Assembly: GCA_009885955.1 (NCBI GenBank)
Contig: VFJS01000002.1
Coordinates: 248,001 to 312,000 of the forward strand
Direction: 5' to 3'
Source: Spirochaetia bacterium
GTDB taxonomy: Bacteria; Spirochaetota; UBA4802; UBA5550
DNA length: 64,000 nucleotides
Below the pieces are notes generated by a model that saw nothing but the letters and a program-made list of their open reading frames with translations, was not told where the DNA came from and did no database searches. Positions 28,614 through 37,955 of this stretch are shown in pieces. A program made the translations under genes and the position numbers. Each line of letters begins with the position of its first letter. Position 1 is the first letter of the stretch.

Positions 28614-29764
28614 TAATTCATGATGCGCCAGAAATGCCCATCAAAAATCATAGTTACTCCCTTATTAGCTCCGATAACAATTTTTTTTGTAGAAAATATA
28701 AACATTTGTTTAGATAATTTATAACCACTCTCAAAAATTAATTCCTTATCCCCGGTATTGATGACGTACAAAATCTGCCCCATAATTCCATTTGAAAATC
28801 CCTTTATGGTGTCGGTACCATCTGCAAAAATTACCGTAATACCGGAAACATCAAAATCAGTTATGTCTCTGTTTTTCATTAATACATTTTTTAAAATGAG
28901 TGACCCTGTTTTTGTACTGGAAGTAACATCGAGTTCTTTCGTTTGTATGCTCTTCAACTGCTTATTCAATTTTTCATTATGTTCCCTGATTTTTTGGTCA
29001 CGGATTTTATTCAGGACTTCAATCCTGAAAATATTTCGTTCATTTTTTTCCGATGTCTTTGTATTTTTATAGATTTGATCAGTTTGTTCATAATTAATTT
29101 TTTCAACTTTTCTTAATTCTAAAGAATGATCCCGTATTTTCCCCAAAATATTTTCAAAATTTATAACATTTTTTTTGATAATTGCATTCATTTCTTTAAT
29201 ATTATTTATGATGAAATCAATCTCCTTTTGTTCCAGACTATCACCTTTTTCACCCTTCTCTCCCTTTTCGCCTTTTTCGCCTCTTGGGCTCAGGTCTCCC
29301 TTTTCTCCTTTCTCACCTTTTTCGCCTCTTAGGCCCTGATCACCCTTTTCGCCTTTCTCTCCTTTTTCGCTTCTTGGGCCCTGATCACCCTTTTCGCCTT
29401 TCTCTCCATTCTCGCCTCTTAGGCCCTGATCACCCTTCTCTCCCTTCTCTCCCTTTTCTCCTCTTTCGCCTCTTGGGCTCAGGTCTCCCTTCTCACCTTT
29501 CTCACCTTTCTCGCCTTTTTCGCCTCTTTGACCCTGATCACCCTTTTCACCTTTCTCTCCATTCTCGCCTCTTGGGCTCCGATCTCCCTTCTCACCTTTC
29601 TCGCCTTTTTCTCCCCTTTCGCATTTGCAATCATCATTTCCGATAAGCGCATACGAGTTGCCTTCTTTCTTAGAATCCGCATCATATGCAATAATGGTAT
29701 TAAATGGAATTCCGCAGAGAATGATTATTGAAACTAAGAAGAAAAAATATCTTGAGATGAACAT
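28610..29764 (-). CDS. Collagen-like surface protein with coiled coil and C-terminal head
   Basis: A 384-residue exported protein. The signal peptide (1-26) is followed by a CKC pair, then 42 consecutive Gly-x-y triplets (51-176) dominated by GEK, GDQ and RGE. Four triplets, at residues 63, 96, 132 and 159, carry Ser instead of Gly without breaking phase. A helical heptad-like region (180-280) and a compact beta domain (KGFSNGIMGQILYV...WRIMNY) follow. This is the layout of trimeric bacterial collagen-like or phage-fibre-type proteins, with the head probably driving trimer formation. It lies 54 bases downstream of the glycosyltransferase on the same strand. Confidence 0.82.
   Translation of the reverse strand: MFISRYFFFLVSIIILCGIPFNTIIAYDADSKKEGNSYALIGNDDCKCERGEKGEKGEKGDRSPRGENGEKGEKGDQGQRGEKGEKGEKGEKGDLSPRGERGEKGEKGEKGDQGLRGENGEKGEKGDQGPRSEKGEKGEKGDQGLRGEKGEKGEKGDLSPRGEKGEKGEKGEKGDSLEQKEIDFIINNIKEMNAIIKKNVINFENILGKIRDHSLELRKVEKINYEQTDQIYKNTKTSEKNERNIFRIEVLNKIRDQKIREHNEKLNKQLKSIQTKELDVTSSTKTGSLILKNVLMKNRDITDFDVSGITVIFADGTDTIKGFSNGIMGQILYVINTGDKELIFESGYKLSKQMFIFSTKKIVIGANKGVTMIFDGHFWRIMNY
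29237..29614 (-). repeat. Degenerate 9-base repeat array coding Gly-x-y triplets
   Basis: About 380 bases of purine-rich near-repeats on the coding strand (GGCGAAAAAGGTGAGAAAGG type) encode the collagen region. Unequal recombination could change its length between strains. Confidence 0.85.
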
Positions 29765-29818
29765 AGGAAAACCTCCTGAATTTTAAAGGAAATAAACATT
29801 TTTCTGATATTGAAATTG

Positions 29819-31618
29819 TTATTGATGCCGGTTTACTTCTTGAATGAAAGCTGTACAGGTATTTCGAATAACATCAGCATCAATTCCTGGTTTTAGACTT
29901 GTGAAAACATCATCTGCAATTGATCTAAGATTCATTGAATATGAATTATTTCTTGATACATCATAAAATACCAACGATAATCTTTCAATTAAATCCTTAA
30001 TAAAATAATGGCTCTTATTCGGAATATTGATCTCAATTTTTTGTAAATCGCTGCATAATCTTACCGCTAAATCCAGGTTGAATGATTTTTTGTTATTTTC
30101 GTTAATAACGAAAAGCAAACCGCGTCGCAGTATTTCCCTGTTTAGATTTTTTAACACCGTGCCAGAGGTACAGACAACGGGATAATTATTTTTGCTTATA
30201 TATTTTAAAAAGTAAAAAAAATTACCCTGAATAGTCATTTGCATTGAATACAAAATTGGTTTAAACCTGTAATCCAATTCCGGTAAAACATGTGACATAT
30301 ACCATGGGAATTGAAACAGGTTAACTACCGGGAACCTTGTTTTATTAATCCCCGGGACCCCATATAATGTTTCAAAATCACTTCCGGATATATATATGTC
30401 ATCCTGCGTTAATGCATGTGCGATATTATTCAGATATATAGGAACAAAATCATTTGTCATTGCTCTGAAGAAAGAACCATGTCGGGCAGTATTAACTGTA
30501 ACAATTATTAACAATAATGCAATCATTATTAATTTAACTTTTTTTGATTTTGATAATTCAATAATCAATTCAATGCCTGAACCCAGAGTAATGAAAAGTA
30601 AAAGATAGATAAAAATCAGATACCTCTCCATGACGCCATAGGAAACATCGGAAACAAAATTTTTCAAAAGAAACAATAAAGCCATTTGTATCATAAGAGA
30701 AACAGCAATGATAACTGCCTGAGTTTTATGCTTTTTCCAAATTGAAACAATCACGCATAAAAACAGTACAGAATAAACATGAAAAGATCTGGGGAAATCA
30801 AGACATAAGAAAGCAATGCCTGAAAAATACTTTTCTTCATGCGTGCCGATATACAGGCTCAGGCCCCCAAGATCTTTTCTTAAAAGATGATGCATCGAAT
30901 CTGAAATTGTTTTTAGATTGCCCCAGTCAGGCCATACAGTAGAATCATTTCTTAATAAAGGGAGTGACGCATAAAAGAAGGCGATAAGAAAAAGTGATAT
31001 CAGCACGTTTAAACCAAAAAATGATGCTGTGATTCTTTTTTGATACAGATTATAAAAAATAGCGGACATCCAGAATGGGAAAGCAGTTATGATAACCGGA
31101 TGTTGAGCAATTGCAAGGCCGGAAAATATACTCATCAGGATTATTGATTTCCTGTAATGAATATCCTCATAACTCGAAATACTGAATAATATCACACAAA
31201 GCATCATGGTCTGCGCCAGTGCGTATTTTTCCGGTTGGAGTGCCATACCCATGATAAGAGGATAGGTTGAATAAATCAATCCGCTGATAAAGGAAGATAT
31301 TTCACTGTTTTTAAAACGTAAGGATATGCAATATATTAATACTACACTAATGGTATGACAAAAAAATGAGAAAAAACTGAGCGTAATTGGACTATTCGAT
31401 GATGTGATTGAAAATAACAACCTGTTGATCCACGCCTGGAGTGGAAACCCGGGAGGGTGCAAAACCCCGCCATAAAGGGCATTCATAAACATCTCTGCGC
31501 CATCGGGATTTTGAGGATGTCTGGCAATCCAGAAGGAAAATGGTATTGTTATTAAAATTAATGCGAGAGGATAAAAATATTTTTTTAAACGAGTGTTTTT
31601 CATATTTAATTTCAACAT
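29819..31618 (-). CDS. DUF2723 family GT-C-type membrane glycosyltransferase
   Basis: A 599-residue integral membrane protein with about 10 to 12 helices and a soluble C-terminal part from about residue 400. The opening QNPDGAEMFMNALYGGVLHPPGFPLQAWINR is typical of DUF2723, with an acidic residue in the first loop and HPPGFP. DUF2723 proteins are related to protein O-mannosyltransferases and use polyprenyl-phosphate sugars at the outer face of the inner membrane. The acceptor is unknown; the Ser-rich exported proteins nearby are possible acceptors (inference). The start may be the Met at residue 6 (MKNTRLK). Confidence 0.8.
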   Translation of the reverse strand: MLKLNMKNTRLKKYFYPLALILITIPFSFWIARHPQNPDGAEMFMNALYGGVLHPPGFPLQAWINRLLFSITSSNSPITLSFFSFFCHTISVVLIYCISLRFKNSEISSFISGLIYSTYPLIMGMALQPEKYALAQTMMLCVILFSISSYEDIHYRKSIILMSIFSGLAIAQHPVIITAFPFWMSAIFYNLYQKRITASFFGLNVLISLFLIAFFYASLPLLRNDSTVWPDWGNLKTISDSMHHLLRKDLGGLSLYIGTHEEKYFSGIAFLCLDFPRSFHVYSVLFLCVIVSIWKKHKTQAVIIAVSLMIQMALLFLLKNFVSDVSYGVMERYLIFIYLLLFITLGSGIELIIELSKSKKVKLIMIALLLIIVTVNTARHGSFFRAMTNDFVPIYLNNIAHALTQDDIYISGSDFETLYGVPGINKTRFPVVNLFQFPWYMSHVLPELDYRFKPILYSMQMTIQGNFFYFLKYISKNNYPVVCTSGTVLKNLNREILRRGLLFVINENNKKSFNLDLAVRLCSDLQKIEINIPNKSHYFIKDLIERLSLVFYDVSRNNSYSMNLRSIADDVFTSLKPGIDADVIRNTCTAFIQEVNRHQ

Positions 31619-31786
31619 AAAACCTGATTATTACAGGTATAAAATACTTTTGATATTTGTAAAATCAAATATTTGATCATTGTTAAATTATGCTCGTAAA
31701 TATTTTAATTATACTTTCCTTATTAAATGCCCGAAAATATACATGTGTTTTTCATGCTGGAGCGATAGTAACTGGAGAAATTAATT

Positions 31787-32158
31787 ATGAATAAAATTAT
31801 CTCTTTTCTGATAGTTCCCTTAGTACTGATTTTCGGACAGTGTAAAAATATAAGAATTACCGAAGACTTGAGCGGAAGATATATACGTGAGAATTGTTTT
31901 AATGCCGAATTAAAAAATCCAGCATCGAACAACAGGGTTGCAACGGCGATTGCCTTGAAAAAAATAAGTACTGCTGTATATCAGATTGAGTATATCGGCG
32001 GGGATGCCAGCGGCACGAAACTATTTGGCAAATTGGATGGTCATATTTTAAAGGGAGATCTTGGAACGATTACCATCGATTACCGTATCAGCGGGAATCA
32101 AAAAAAAATATCATTCATAAGTTATGATCTTGAATGCACATACGGTGAAATTCATTAA
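31787..32158 (+). CDS. Small putative lipoprotein
   Basis: A 123-residue protein with a signal ending in IFGQC (Cys 19), an acceptable spirochaete-type lipobox. The mature part DLSGRYIRENC... forms short strands and contains three more cysteines. It may be a distant relative of the lipoprotein at 28.3 kb, from the shared (D-I/L-S-G-x-Y) opening and similar size. No family recognised. A weak ribosome site (GGAG, 10 bases upstream) is present. Confidence 0.55.
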   Translation: MNKIISFLIVPLVLIFGQCKNIRITEDLSGRYIRENCFNAELKNPASNNRVATAIALKKISTAVYQIEYIGGDASGTKLFGKLDGHILKGDLGTITIDYRISGNQKKISFISYDLECTYGEIH

Positions 32159-32189
32159 CAAGAAATATTTTATGTGAAAATAATATCAA

Positions 32190-33200
32190 TTATCGCAATA
32201 ATCCTTTTTTTTCTTCTGGAAAGAGGGAAAAAAGCGGTATGTTTTCAACAAACCATTTGGCGCCATCTGCTTTCAAAAATATTTTTTTCAGGAGAAGTTC
32301 CGCCTTACGATGTAACTCATCGATTTCATCATAAAACTTTGATGAATCCTGTTCTCTCGTTAATGCAGATGCGGCGAGTGCATAATAACTTTTAGAAAAA
32401 TCCGACAACCCGTCAACTGAGCCGATTTTTTTTAATAGGCCTTCATTATTCATAATTTCCTGTATGATGAAATTATTAACGGTAAATAAATTGCTCCTGA
32501 TTTTTTTATATTCAGCAATTTTCTTCAACTCACCGGGAAAGGAAATTCCTTCTCTGTTAAAAAATATTTCCTGATAGTTATGGCCGATTTCCCAAAGAAA
32601 AAATAGATCAGATACATTATGTTTTATCAGTAGTAACTGCCTGCCATTTTTTATTTCATTTTTCGTATCGGGAATAAGGTAGGGAGATACAGCAGCGACC
32701 TCCTTAGCTAATCTGTAATTTTTTTCATTTTTTATATGTTTCAAAAAATTATTTATTATATTTTTTTTATCGTTCACATTTGAATAATATATACTTCCTG
32801 ATGCAATATTAATCATCTCGGAATTTTTTTTTAATTTGTAGATATCTCCATTTAATCTTACATATTTAATAAAATCTTCAAGTTTTTCCCGTTTGAGAAT
32901 ATTACTCATGCTGCAATTTTCACAATTCAAAATTACTGATCGAATAAAGGCATTCATCTCATTTTTAATCTGCAGAGTGGTTAAAAACAATTCTTTCTGA
33001 ACATTCTTGCTGGCAAAAATGAAATATTTTGGCTCCATATCAAGAGCCTCGACACTCCCTGATACGCCATAGGAATTCATGAATTTATTTAAGGATTCTT
33101 CAGATTTTTTTTTTTCAATCATTTCAGTTGCATCAGTTTTCATTAATAACATGTAAAGAAAAAGTGACAGGAGAGCAATAATTTTATATCTCATTATCAT
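32190..33200 (-). CDS. Exported helical protein of unknown function
   Basis: A 336-residue protein with an N-terminal signal peptide (about 1-24, ending near DATE) and a long, mostly helical Lys/Asn-rich body. It contains a CENC pair at about residues 93-96, possibly a disulphide, and no recognisable domain. It starts 4 bases after the stop of the DsbC-like gene, so co-translation is probable and it may be a client or partner of that enzyme. The 3' end converges on the small lipoprotein gene. Confidence 0.58.
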   Translation of the reverse strand: MIMRYKIIALLSLFLYMLLMKTDATEMIEKKKSEESLNKFMNSYGVSGSVEALDMEPKYFIFASKNVQKELFLTTLQIKNEMNAFIRSVILNCENCSMSNILKREKLEDFIKYVRLNGDIYKLKKNSEMINIASGSIYYSNVNDKKNIINNFLKHIKNEKNYRLAKEVAAVSPYLIPDTKNEIKNGRQLLLIKHNVSDLFFLWEIGHNYQEIFFNREGISFPGELKKIAEYKKIRSNLFTVNNFIIQEIMNNEGLLKKIGSVDGLSDFSKSYYALAASALTREQDSSKFYDEIDELHRKAELLLKKIFLKADGAKWFVENIPLFSLFPEEKKGLLR

Positions 33201-33204
33201 ATTG

Positions 33205-33960
33205 TTATTTTGATAAAAGGTTCTCGAGATTGTTTAAATCTGCACCGCTCATAAAGGATCCGTCATTCAAAAAAAAGGCCGGAACTGCATCGATGCCGAG
33301 TATTTCCGAAATTGATTCTGCACGCGAAATTTTTTCCTTCCCTTTTTCGCATTGATATTTATTAAAATCATCGTTTTTTTTCCATTGTTCTAAACTGTAT
33401 TCAGACAATCCAAAATTTCTGCAAACGGCTTCAATGCTTTTCGCTTTTCCCCGTTTTCCGTTATATGATATTACAATAAAATTTACAACCGTACCGAATT
33501 TATCTGCCAGGGGCTTGATCTTGCTGACCGCTTCATTGCAAAATCGGCACAGAGGATCCGTAATCATATAGATTTCTTTACCATTAATTTTTTCAGGTAT
33601 ATAGTTAAAAGCAACTGCTTGTTTTATTTGAACGATATGATAAAAAATATTATCCGAATAAATTTTATTCACAGCCTCCTGTGAAAGTATAATCCCTTTG
33701 CTGTAAAGATTTCCGGATACTATGTAGTCTTTCCCGCAATATACTGGAATCAGTCTCCCGCTCATTTTTATAATGACCTCGCAAAGGTCTTTTACGGTTT
33801 TTTTTGAAAGAATTTCAAATTTACGTATCTGAATATGTGATTGAATGAATTCCTGATCCACATGTGAACAGGTATCATCTGCTTTGCTGTTATCGTAATT
33901 CAACAATAGCATTATGAAAAGGAATGTTATACGTGATTTTGAATAGAAACCGTTTTTCAT
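33205..33960 (-). CDS. DsbC/DsbG-like thiol:disulphide isomerase
   Basis: A 251-residue protein with a signal peptide. An N-terminal dimerisation-like part (LCEVIIKMSGRLIPVYCGKDYIVSGNLY) precedes a thioredoxin-fold domain with active site CRFC (about residues 138-141), and IDAVPAFFLNDG carries the cis-Pro. DsbC-type enzymes rearrange wrong disulphides in multi-cysteine periplasmic proteins. The nearby MACPF-like paralogs share six cysteines each, so they are natural candidate substrates (inference). It lies 51 bases downstream of the HD-GYP gene and 4 bases before the unknown exported gene, in one apparent operon. Confidence 0.78.
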   Translation of the reverse strand: MKNGFYSKSRITFLFIMLLLNYDNSKADDTCSHVDQEFIQSHIQIRKFEILSKKTVKDLCEVIIKMSGRLIPVYCGKDYIVSGNLYSKGIILSQEAVNKIYSDNIFYHIVQIKQAVAFNYIPEKINGKEIYMITDPLCRFCNEAVSKIKPLADKFGTVVNFIVISYNGKRGKAKSIEAVCRNFGLSEYSLEQWKKNDDFNKYQCEKGKEKISRAESISEILGIDAVPAFFLNDGSFMSGADLNNLENLLSK

Positions 33961-34011
33961 GCTTTTCCCAGATTTTGGTGTATTTTTTTATTTTCAAAAA
34001 AGATTCCTATT

Positions 34012-36069
34012 TCATTTGAAAGCTTCGGAATCTATCTTCTCGTATATTTTTTCATTTATGAACAGATCAACAAGGGATTTGTCAAGCCTGCCTTTATCAG
34101 CTTCTTCAGTGAGTATTTTCAGCACAATATTCAATGGCACTGGCTTTTTATATGGCCTGTCTTTGGCTGAAAGGGCATCATAAATATCCGCTACTGCCAT
34201 CATCCTGGACTGAATAGAAATGCTGTCCATGCCTTTAAGGCCGTCGGGATACCCGGAGCCGTCGAGAAACTCATGGTGTCTTAAAGCTATTTCCGGAATA
34301 TTTTTATATTCAGAAGGCCATGGAATTTTACTTACAAATTTATACGTATGAACTACATGGGTTTCGATCTCTTTCCTTTCTTCCGGATTGAGGCTGCCTC
34401 TTTTTATTGTGAGGTTGGCCTTGTTTGAATCTGTAATTACATCGATCGAGTTGCCGTTTAAATCCCTGCATTCAATATTTTCAATATCACTAATTATGGA
34501 GGTAAGCCTGGCTACAGGATCTTCATCCAAAATTGTTGGTTCGTTCAGCATGCTGATTTTATTTTTAATTTCAATTATTCTATTAAGCGTCGAATTTTTT
34601 TCATTCTTGAATGTATCAGATCTGATTTTCTTTTCAGAAATATCTGTATCGGTATCAAATAATTCCATTTTTTTGTTAAAATAAGATAGCTCAACATATC
34701 TGTATAGATAATCGAGTCTCATCTGTAAATTTTCCATATCTTCAGGGAATAACTTTTTGGCCTTTTTAAATATATTGAGGTCAATGTAAACTTTTCCGAA
34801 GTCGTGCAGTAGAGCTGCAAATTCCAGTTCTCTTAAATTATTTTCATTGAATCTGATTTTACCAAAATTGCTGCTGTCGTTGATGGCATGTGCCATATAT
34901 TTGCAGATTTCAGCGACCCTGAATGAATGTCCCGATGTTGCCGGGTCCCGTGATTCAATAGCAGTTACCGAAGCCTTGACGAATTCTTCAAACTGATTCT
35001 GGATTTGATTTATCAGTCTGTTATTTTCAATGGAAACTGCGGCCTGACCCGCAATTGCCTGGAGAAGGTTGTTATATTTTTTATCAAATGTAATAACATA
35101 TGTATCGAAGTCCTCTTTGTTTATCAGCTTTATAGTAAAAGCCTCATTTTCACTCTCGCCTTTATTCGACTTGTCTTTTTTGCTGTTTATCAGCTGGATG
35201 ACTCCAATGATTTCATCAAGATGATTTTTCATAGGCACAACAAGCATTGATCTGCAGATATAACTGTGAGTTTTATCAAAGAAAGAATTAAATGAATAAG
35301 AGGAAAATTTTGATATCTGGTAGGCATCCGGAATGTTAAGAATTTCTCCGGTAACTGCGACATATCCAGCTATTGATGTTTTATCGAGATCCATGACAAA
35401 TTCTTCAAGCGGGATATCCCTGGAAAAAGTATGCGAGTATTTGAATCTTAGTTTCTTGCCGTTATTTTCGTCATCCTCAACAAGATAAAGACTGCCTGCA
35501 TCGGCGCCTGTTATTTTTTTGCTTAAAAAAAGGATAAGCCGCAACAACTTGTCCGGATCCTTTTCACTTGAAAGTGATTTCCCTATGTTGATAAGATCTT
35601 CCTGATCCTGATGCATATCGAGAAGCTTCGACATGTATTTATTATTTAGAGCTTCATTATCATAAAATTCCTCTATCAGTGAAAAGGATTTGAGTGTCAG
35701 GAATATGAATTCATATTCCTGAATTTTATTTATTTTATAATCAGAAATATGGTAAAGTCTTGTGAGGTTCTGGCCTAAAAGGTCATCTTCAGTACCGAAG
35801 ATAACAAGCTGATAATAAATCTTCTGGTAGGGTATAATGTTTAAATATTTATTGAGAGGAAGGTATTCATCATGCGATATAAAAATTACTGTTTTAACAG
35901 GAATATCATTAATTTCTGATATCAGTCTGTCTATTTCATCGGGAATATTACCGGTAATAATACTTACAAATTCAGTTTGTGCCGGCATGGCAATCAATGA
36001 TTCTACCTTCTTTGAGATTATAACGGTTCCCATAATTGTAAATTTAATATGGGCATTCACAGCAGTCAA
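34012..36069 (-). CDS. GAF-HD-GYP cyclic-di-GMP phosphodiesterase
   Basis: A 685-residue cytoplasmic protein. Residues 1-150 are unrecognised; a GAF domain spans about 160-355 (ADAGSLYLV, SMLVVPM, IIGVIQLINSK). The HD-GYP domain has HSFRVAEICKYM, the HD pair at 422-423 (LLHDFGK), HHE (598-600), DGSGYP (603-608) and DIYDAL. Family members hydrolyse c-di-GMP with a two- or three-metal site. About 120 extra residues (435-558) separate the HD motif from the rest of the domain, where the usual spacing is about 60. It is probably the first gene of an operon with the DsbC-like protein. Confidence 0.88.
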   Translation of the reverse strand: MTAVNAHIKFTIMGTVIISKKVESLIAMPAQTEFVSIITGNIPDEIDRLISEINDIPVKTVIFISHDEYLPLNKYLNIIPYQKIYYQLVIFGTEDDLLGQNLTRLYHISDYKINKIQEYEFIFLTLKSFSLIEEFYDNEALNNKYMSKLLDMHQDQEDLINIGKSLSSEKDPDKLLRLILFLSKKITGADAGSLYLVEDDENNGKKLRFKYSHTFSRDIPLEEFVMDLDKTSIAGYVAVTGEILNIPDAYQISKFSSYSFNSFFDKTHSYICRSMLVVPMKNHLDEIIGVIQLINSKKDKSNKGESENEAFTIKLINKEDFDTYVITFDKKYNNLLQAIAGQAAVSIENNRLINQIQNQFEEFVKASVTAIESRDPATSGHSFRVAEICKYMAHAINDSSNFGKIRFNENNLRELEFAALLHDFGKVYIDLNIFKKAKKLFPEDMENLQMRLDYLYRYVELSYFNKKMELFDTDTDISEKKIRSDTFKNEKNSTLNRIIEIKNKISMLNEPTILDEDPVARLTSIISDIENIECRDLNGNSIDVITDSNKANLTIKRGSLNPEERKEIETHVVHTYKFVSKIPWPSEYKNIPEIALRHHEFLDGSGYPDGLKGMDSISIQSRMMAVADIYDALSAKDRPYKKPVPLNIVLKILTEEADKGRLDKSLVDLFINEKIYEKIDSEAFK

Positions 36070-36083
36070 TTATTATTTTATTC

Positions 36084-36317
36084 TTGATTATTGAAAACAA
36101 ATCAGTTGATTTCTATGGATACCAGTTCTGGATCATGCATTTCAAGGGGATGATGATACTCCTGGCAAAGGGGATCAAGGGGCAGTATATTTTTATCATA
36201 CCCCGGAAGAACGCAGTGGTGGTCCGCCTGGGAGATAAAAGGATCGATACCATGATAAAACATTTACCGGAAGACGCCTACAGGTTAATGGAAACGGCAT
36301 TTGAAATGATGGATTGA
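36084..36317 (+). pseudogene. C-terminal remnant of a serine beta-lactamase-family hydrolase
   Basis: Only the last 70 or so residues of the family remain: YGYQFWIMHFKG, then GIKGQYIFIIPRKNAVVVRLG, which matches the C-terminal strand and box of class C beta-lactamase-like serine hydrolases. The catalytic SxxK and YxN regions are absent. The upstream sequence belongs to the opposite-strand HD-GYP gene. The start would be a TTG without a ribosome site, so it is a decayed fragment. Base use is richer in G and C than its flanks. Confidence 0.7.
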
Positions 36318-36532
36318 CTGCACATGCGATTCAAGTTTATCAATATGCCCAACTTTTTCAGGATGTTCAAAAACAATATCAACAGCCAGATAGACTAAAA
36401 AGCTCAGGTTGCTCTATTGAATTCTAAAAAATATTTTAATTGACTTTATATCCTGATATTTTTCAATCATCATTATTTTCGTTTTCATGGCTGCTGTTCA
36501 TTTATTAAATTATGAATTTCCCGGAGGATGTT

Positions 36533-37615
36533 ATGGCAAATAGTGTTTTTGAAAGACTGCAGGATGTGCTTGATACAATTCCAAACGGCTTTCCAAAATC
36601 CAGGGAAGGCCTCGATATCCAGATTCTCAAAAAGATATTTACCGAGGAGGAGGCAAGTATTGCCAGTGATCTAAAAATGAACTGGGAGACACCGGAAACC
36701 ATTGCAGCCAGGACTGGCAGGGACAAGGATATTTTAAAAGAAAAACTAAGGAAAATGCATCAACGAGGGGAAATTTTCGGAGCTAAAATAAATGAAGTAG
36801 AAATTTACAAGTTGATGCCTTATGTCTATGGGATATATGAATTTCAGATTAAAAGAATGGATAGAGAATTTGCAGAACTTAATGAAAGATATAGCAAGGA
36901 AGTGTTTGCCAAGGATTTTTTCTCCCAAAATCCTCCAATGATGAAGGTCATTCCAATCGAAAAGACCATCCCTTCCCACTCGGTTGTAAAAACCTATGAA
37001 AGCGTTAAAGAGATTATCACCAATGCCAAGGACTGGGCTGTTGATGAATGCATTTGCAAGAAGGAAAAGGGACTGCTGGGACATGAATGCTCTTTTCCCA
37101 AGGAGGTCTGTCTCGGTTTTGCACCTATTGAGGATTATTTTAAGACATCTAACTGGGGAAAGCAGATTTCAAGGGATGAGGCCTATGCAGTCCTTGATAT
37201 GTCCGAAAAAGCCGGCCTGGTACATCTAACATCAAACATCCAGAAGGGACACATCTATATATGCAATTGCTGTTCCTGCTGCTGCGGTGTCCTTCGTGCC
37301 GCAAATTTGATGGGTGTGAAGCAATCGGTAGCACATTCCGATTACGTGGCGGTAGTGGATGTGGATAAATGTATTGCCTGCGGAAACTGTGAAGAGAGAT
37401 GCCATGTGGATGGAATTAAGGTTGGTACGTATGCCGAGGTTAATGAAAAATGTATTGGATGCAGCCTGTGCGTAACAACCTGTCCTGAAGAGGCCGTTAC
37501 CATTCAGTTAAGGGATGATAATGATATCCTGGAGGTTCCGGCAAACGAAAAGGATTGGATAAAAAAGAGAGGGATATCTTCCGGAAGGACTTCTTACAAG
37601 GAGAAACTGCTTTAA
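36533..37615 (+). CDS. Iron-sulphur protein with helical N-terminus and two [4Fe-4S] ferredoxin motifs
   Basis: A 360-residue protein from the ATG at 36533, which has GGAGG 7 bases upstream (the ATG at 36512 has none). Residues 25-90 look like a winged-helix-type domain (ETPETIAARTGRDKDILKEKL). The middle part has cysteine clusters DECICKK, CSFPKEVC and CNCCSCCCG. The C-terminal ferredoxin part has CIACGNCEERC and CIGCSLCVTTCP, each a [4Fe-4S] site. Probably an electron carrier or an oxidoreductase subunit; the partner is unknown and no operon mate is adjacent. Confidence 0.82.
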   Translation: MANSVFERLQDVLDTIPNGFPKSREGLDIQILKKIFTEEEASIASDLKMNWETPETIAARTGRDKDILKEKLRKMHQRGEIFGAKINEVEIYKLMPYVYGIYEFQIKRMDREFAELNERYSKEVFAKDFFSQNPPMMKVIPIEKTIPSHSVVKTYESVKEIITNAKDWAVDECICKKEKGLLGHECSFPKEVCLGFAPIEDYFKTSNWGKQISRDEAYAVLDMSEKAGLVHLTSNIQKGHIYICNCCSCCCGVLRAANLMGVKQSVAHSDYVAVVDVDKCIACGNCEERCHVDGIKVGTYAEVNEKCIGCSLCVTTCPEEAVTIQLRDDNDILEVPANEKDWIKKRGISSGRTSYKEKLL

Positions 37616-37955
37616 GCTGTTCTTAGCATGCCTATCCTGAAGGCCCGTAAATAAATCGCTGTTAAGAATATTTTACCAACCCATTGCGGAACCATTGCCC
37701 GTTTCTGAATCGGATAATATCCTGATTGAAGTAATCCTGGAAATTATGAAAGTCCTCTCTTCATTTTTCAGGAAACAGATATAATTGCTTCTATTTTATT
37801 TTGGTGCTGCGAAGCCTGATTTTCAGGATACTGTTTTTATAACAAAAATAAAGTGTGCTGACTGTTCCTGAATTTATCATGCCCTGATAACAATATATTA
37901 TCCTTTTATTTTTTCATATTGACTTAATCGATTAAATTCCGGCAGTATACAAAAA
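37616..37955. other. Intergenic stretch, nothing recognised
   Basis: 340 AT-rich bases between the iron-sulphur protein and the methyltransferase. No ORF, tRNA, clear terminator or well-spaced promoter was seen. Confidence 0.6.

Noticed and set aside
29237-29614. Possible CRISPR array
   Set aside because: The repeats are continuous, degenerate and in coding phase, with no unique spacers of constant length.
29284-29646. Leu/Pro/Ser-rich plus-strand frame opposite the collagen repeats
   Set aside because: It is the mirror of the Gly-x-y array; its repeats follow from the repeated DNA, not from a protein.
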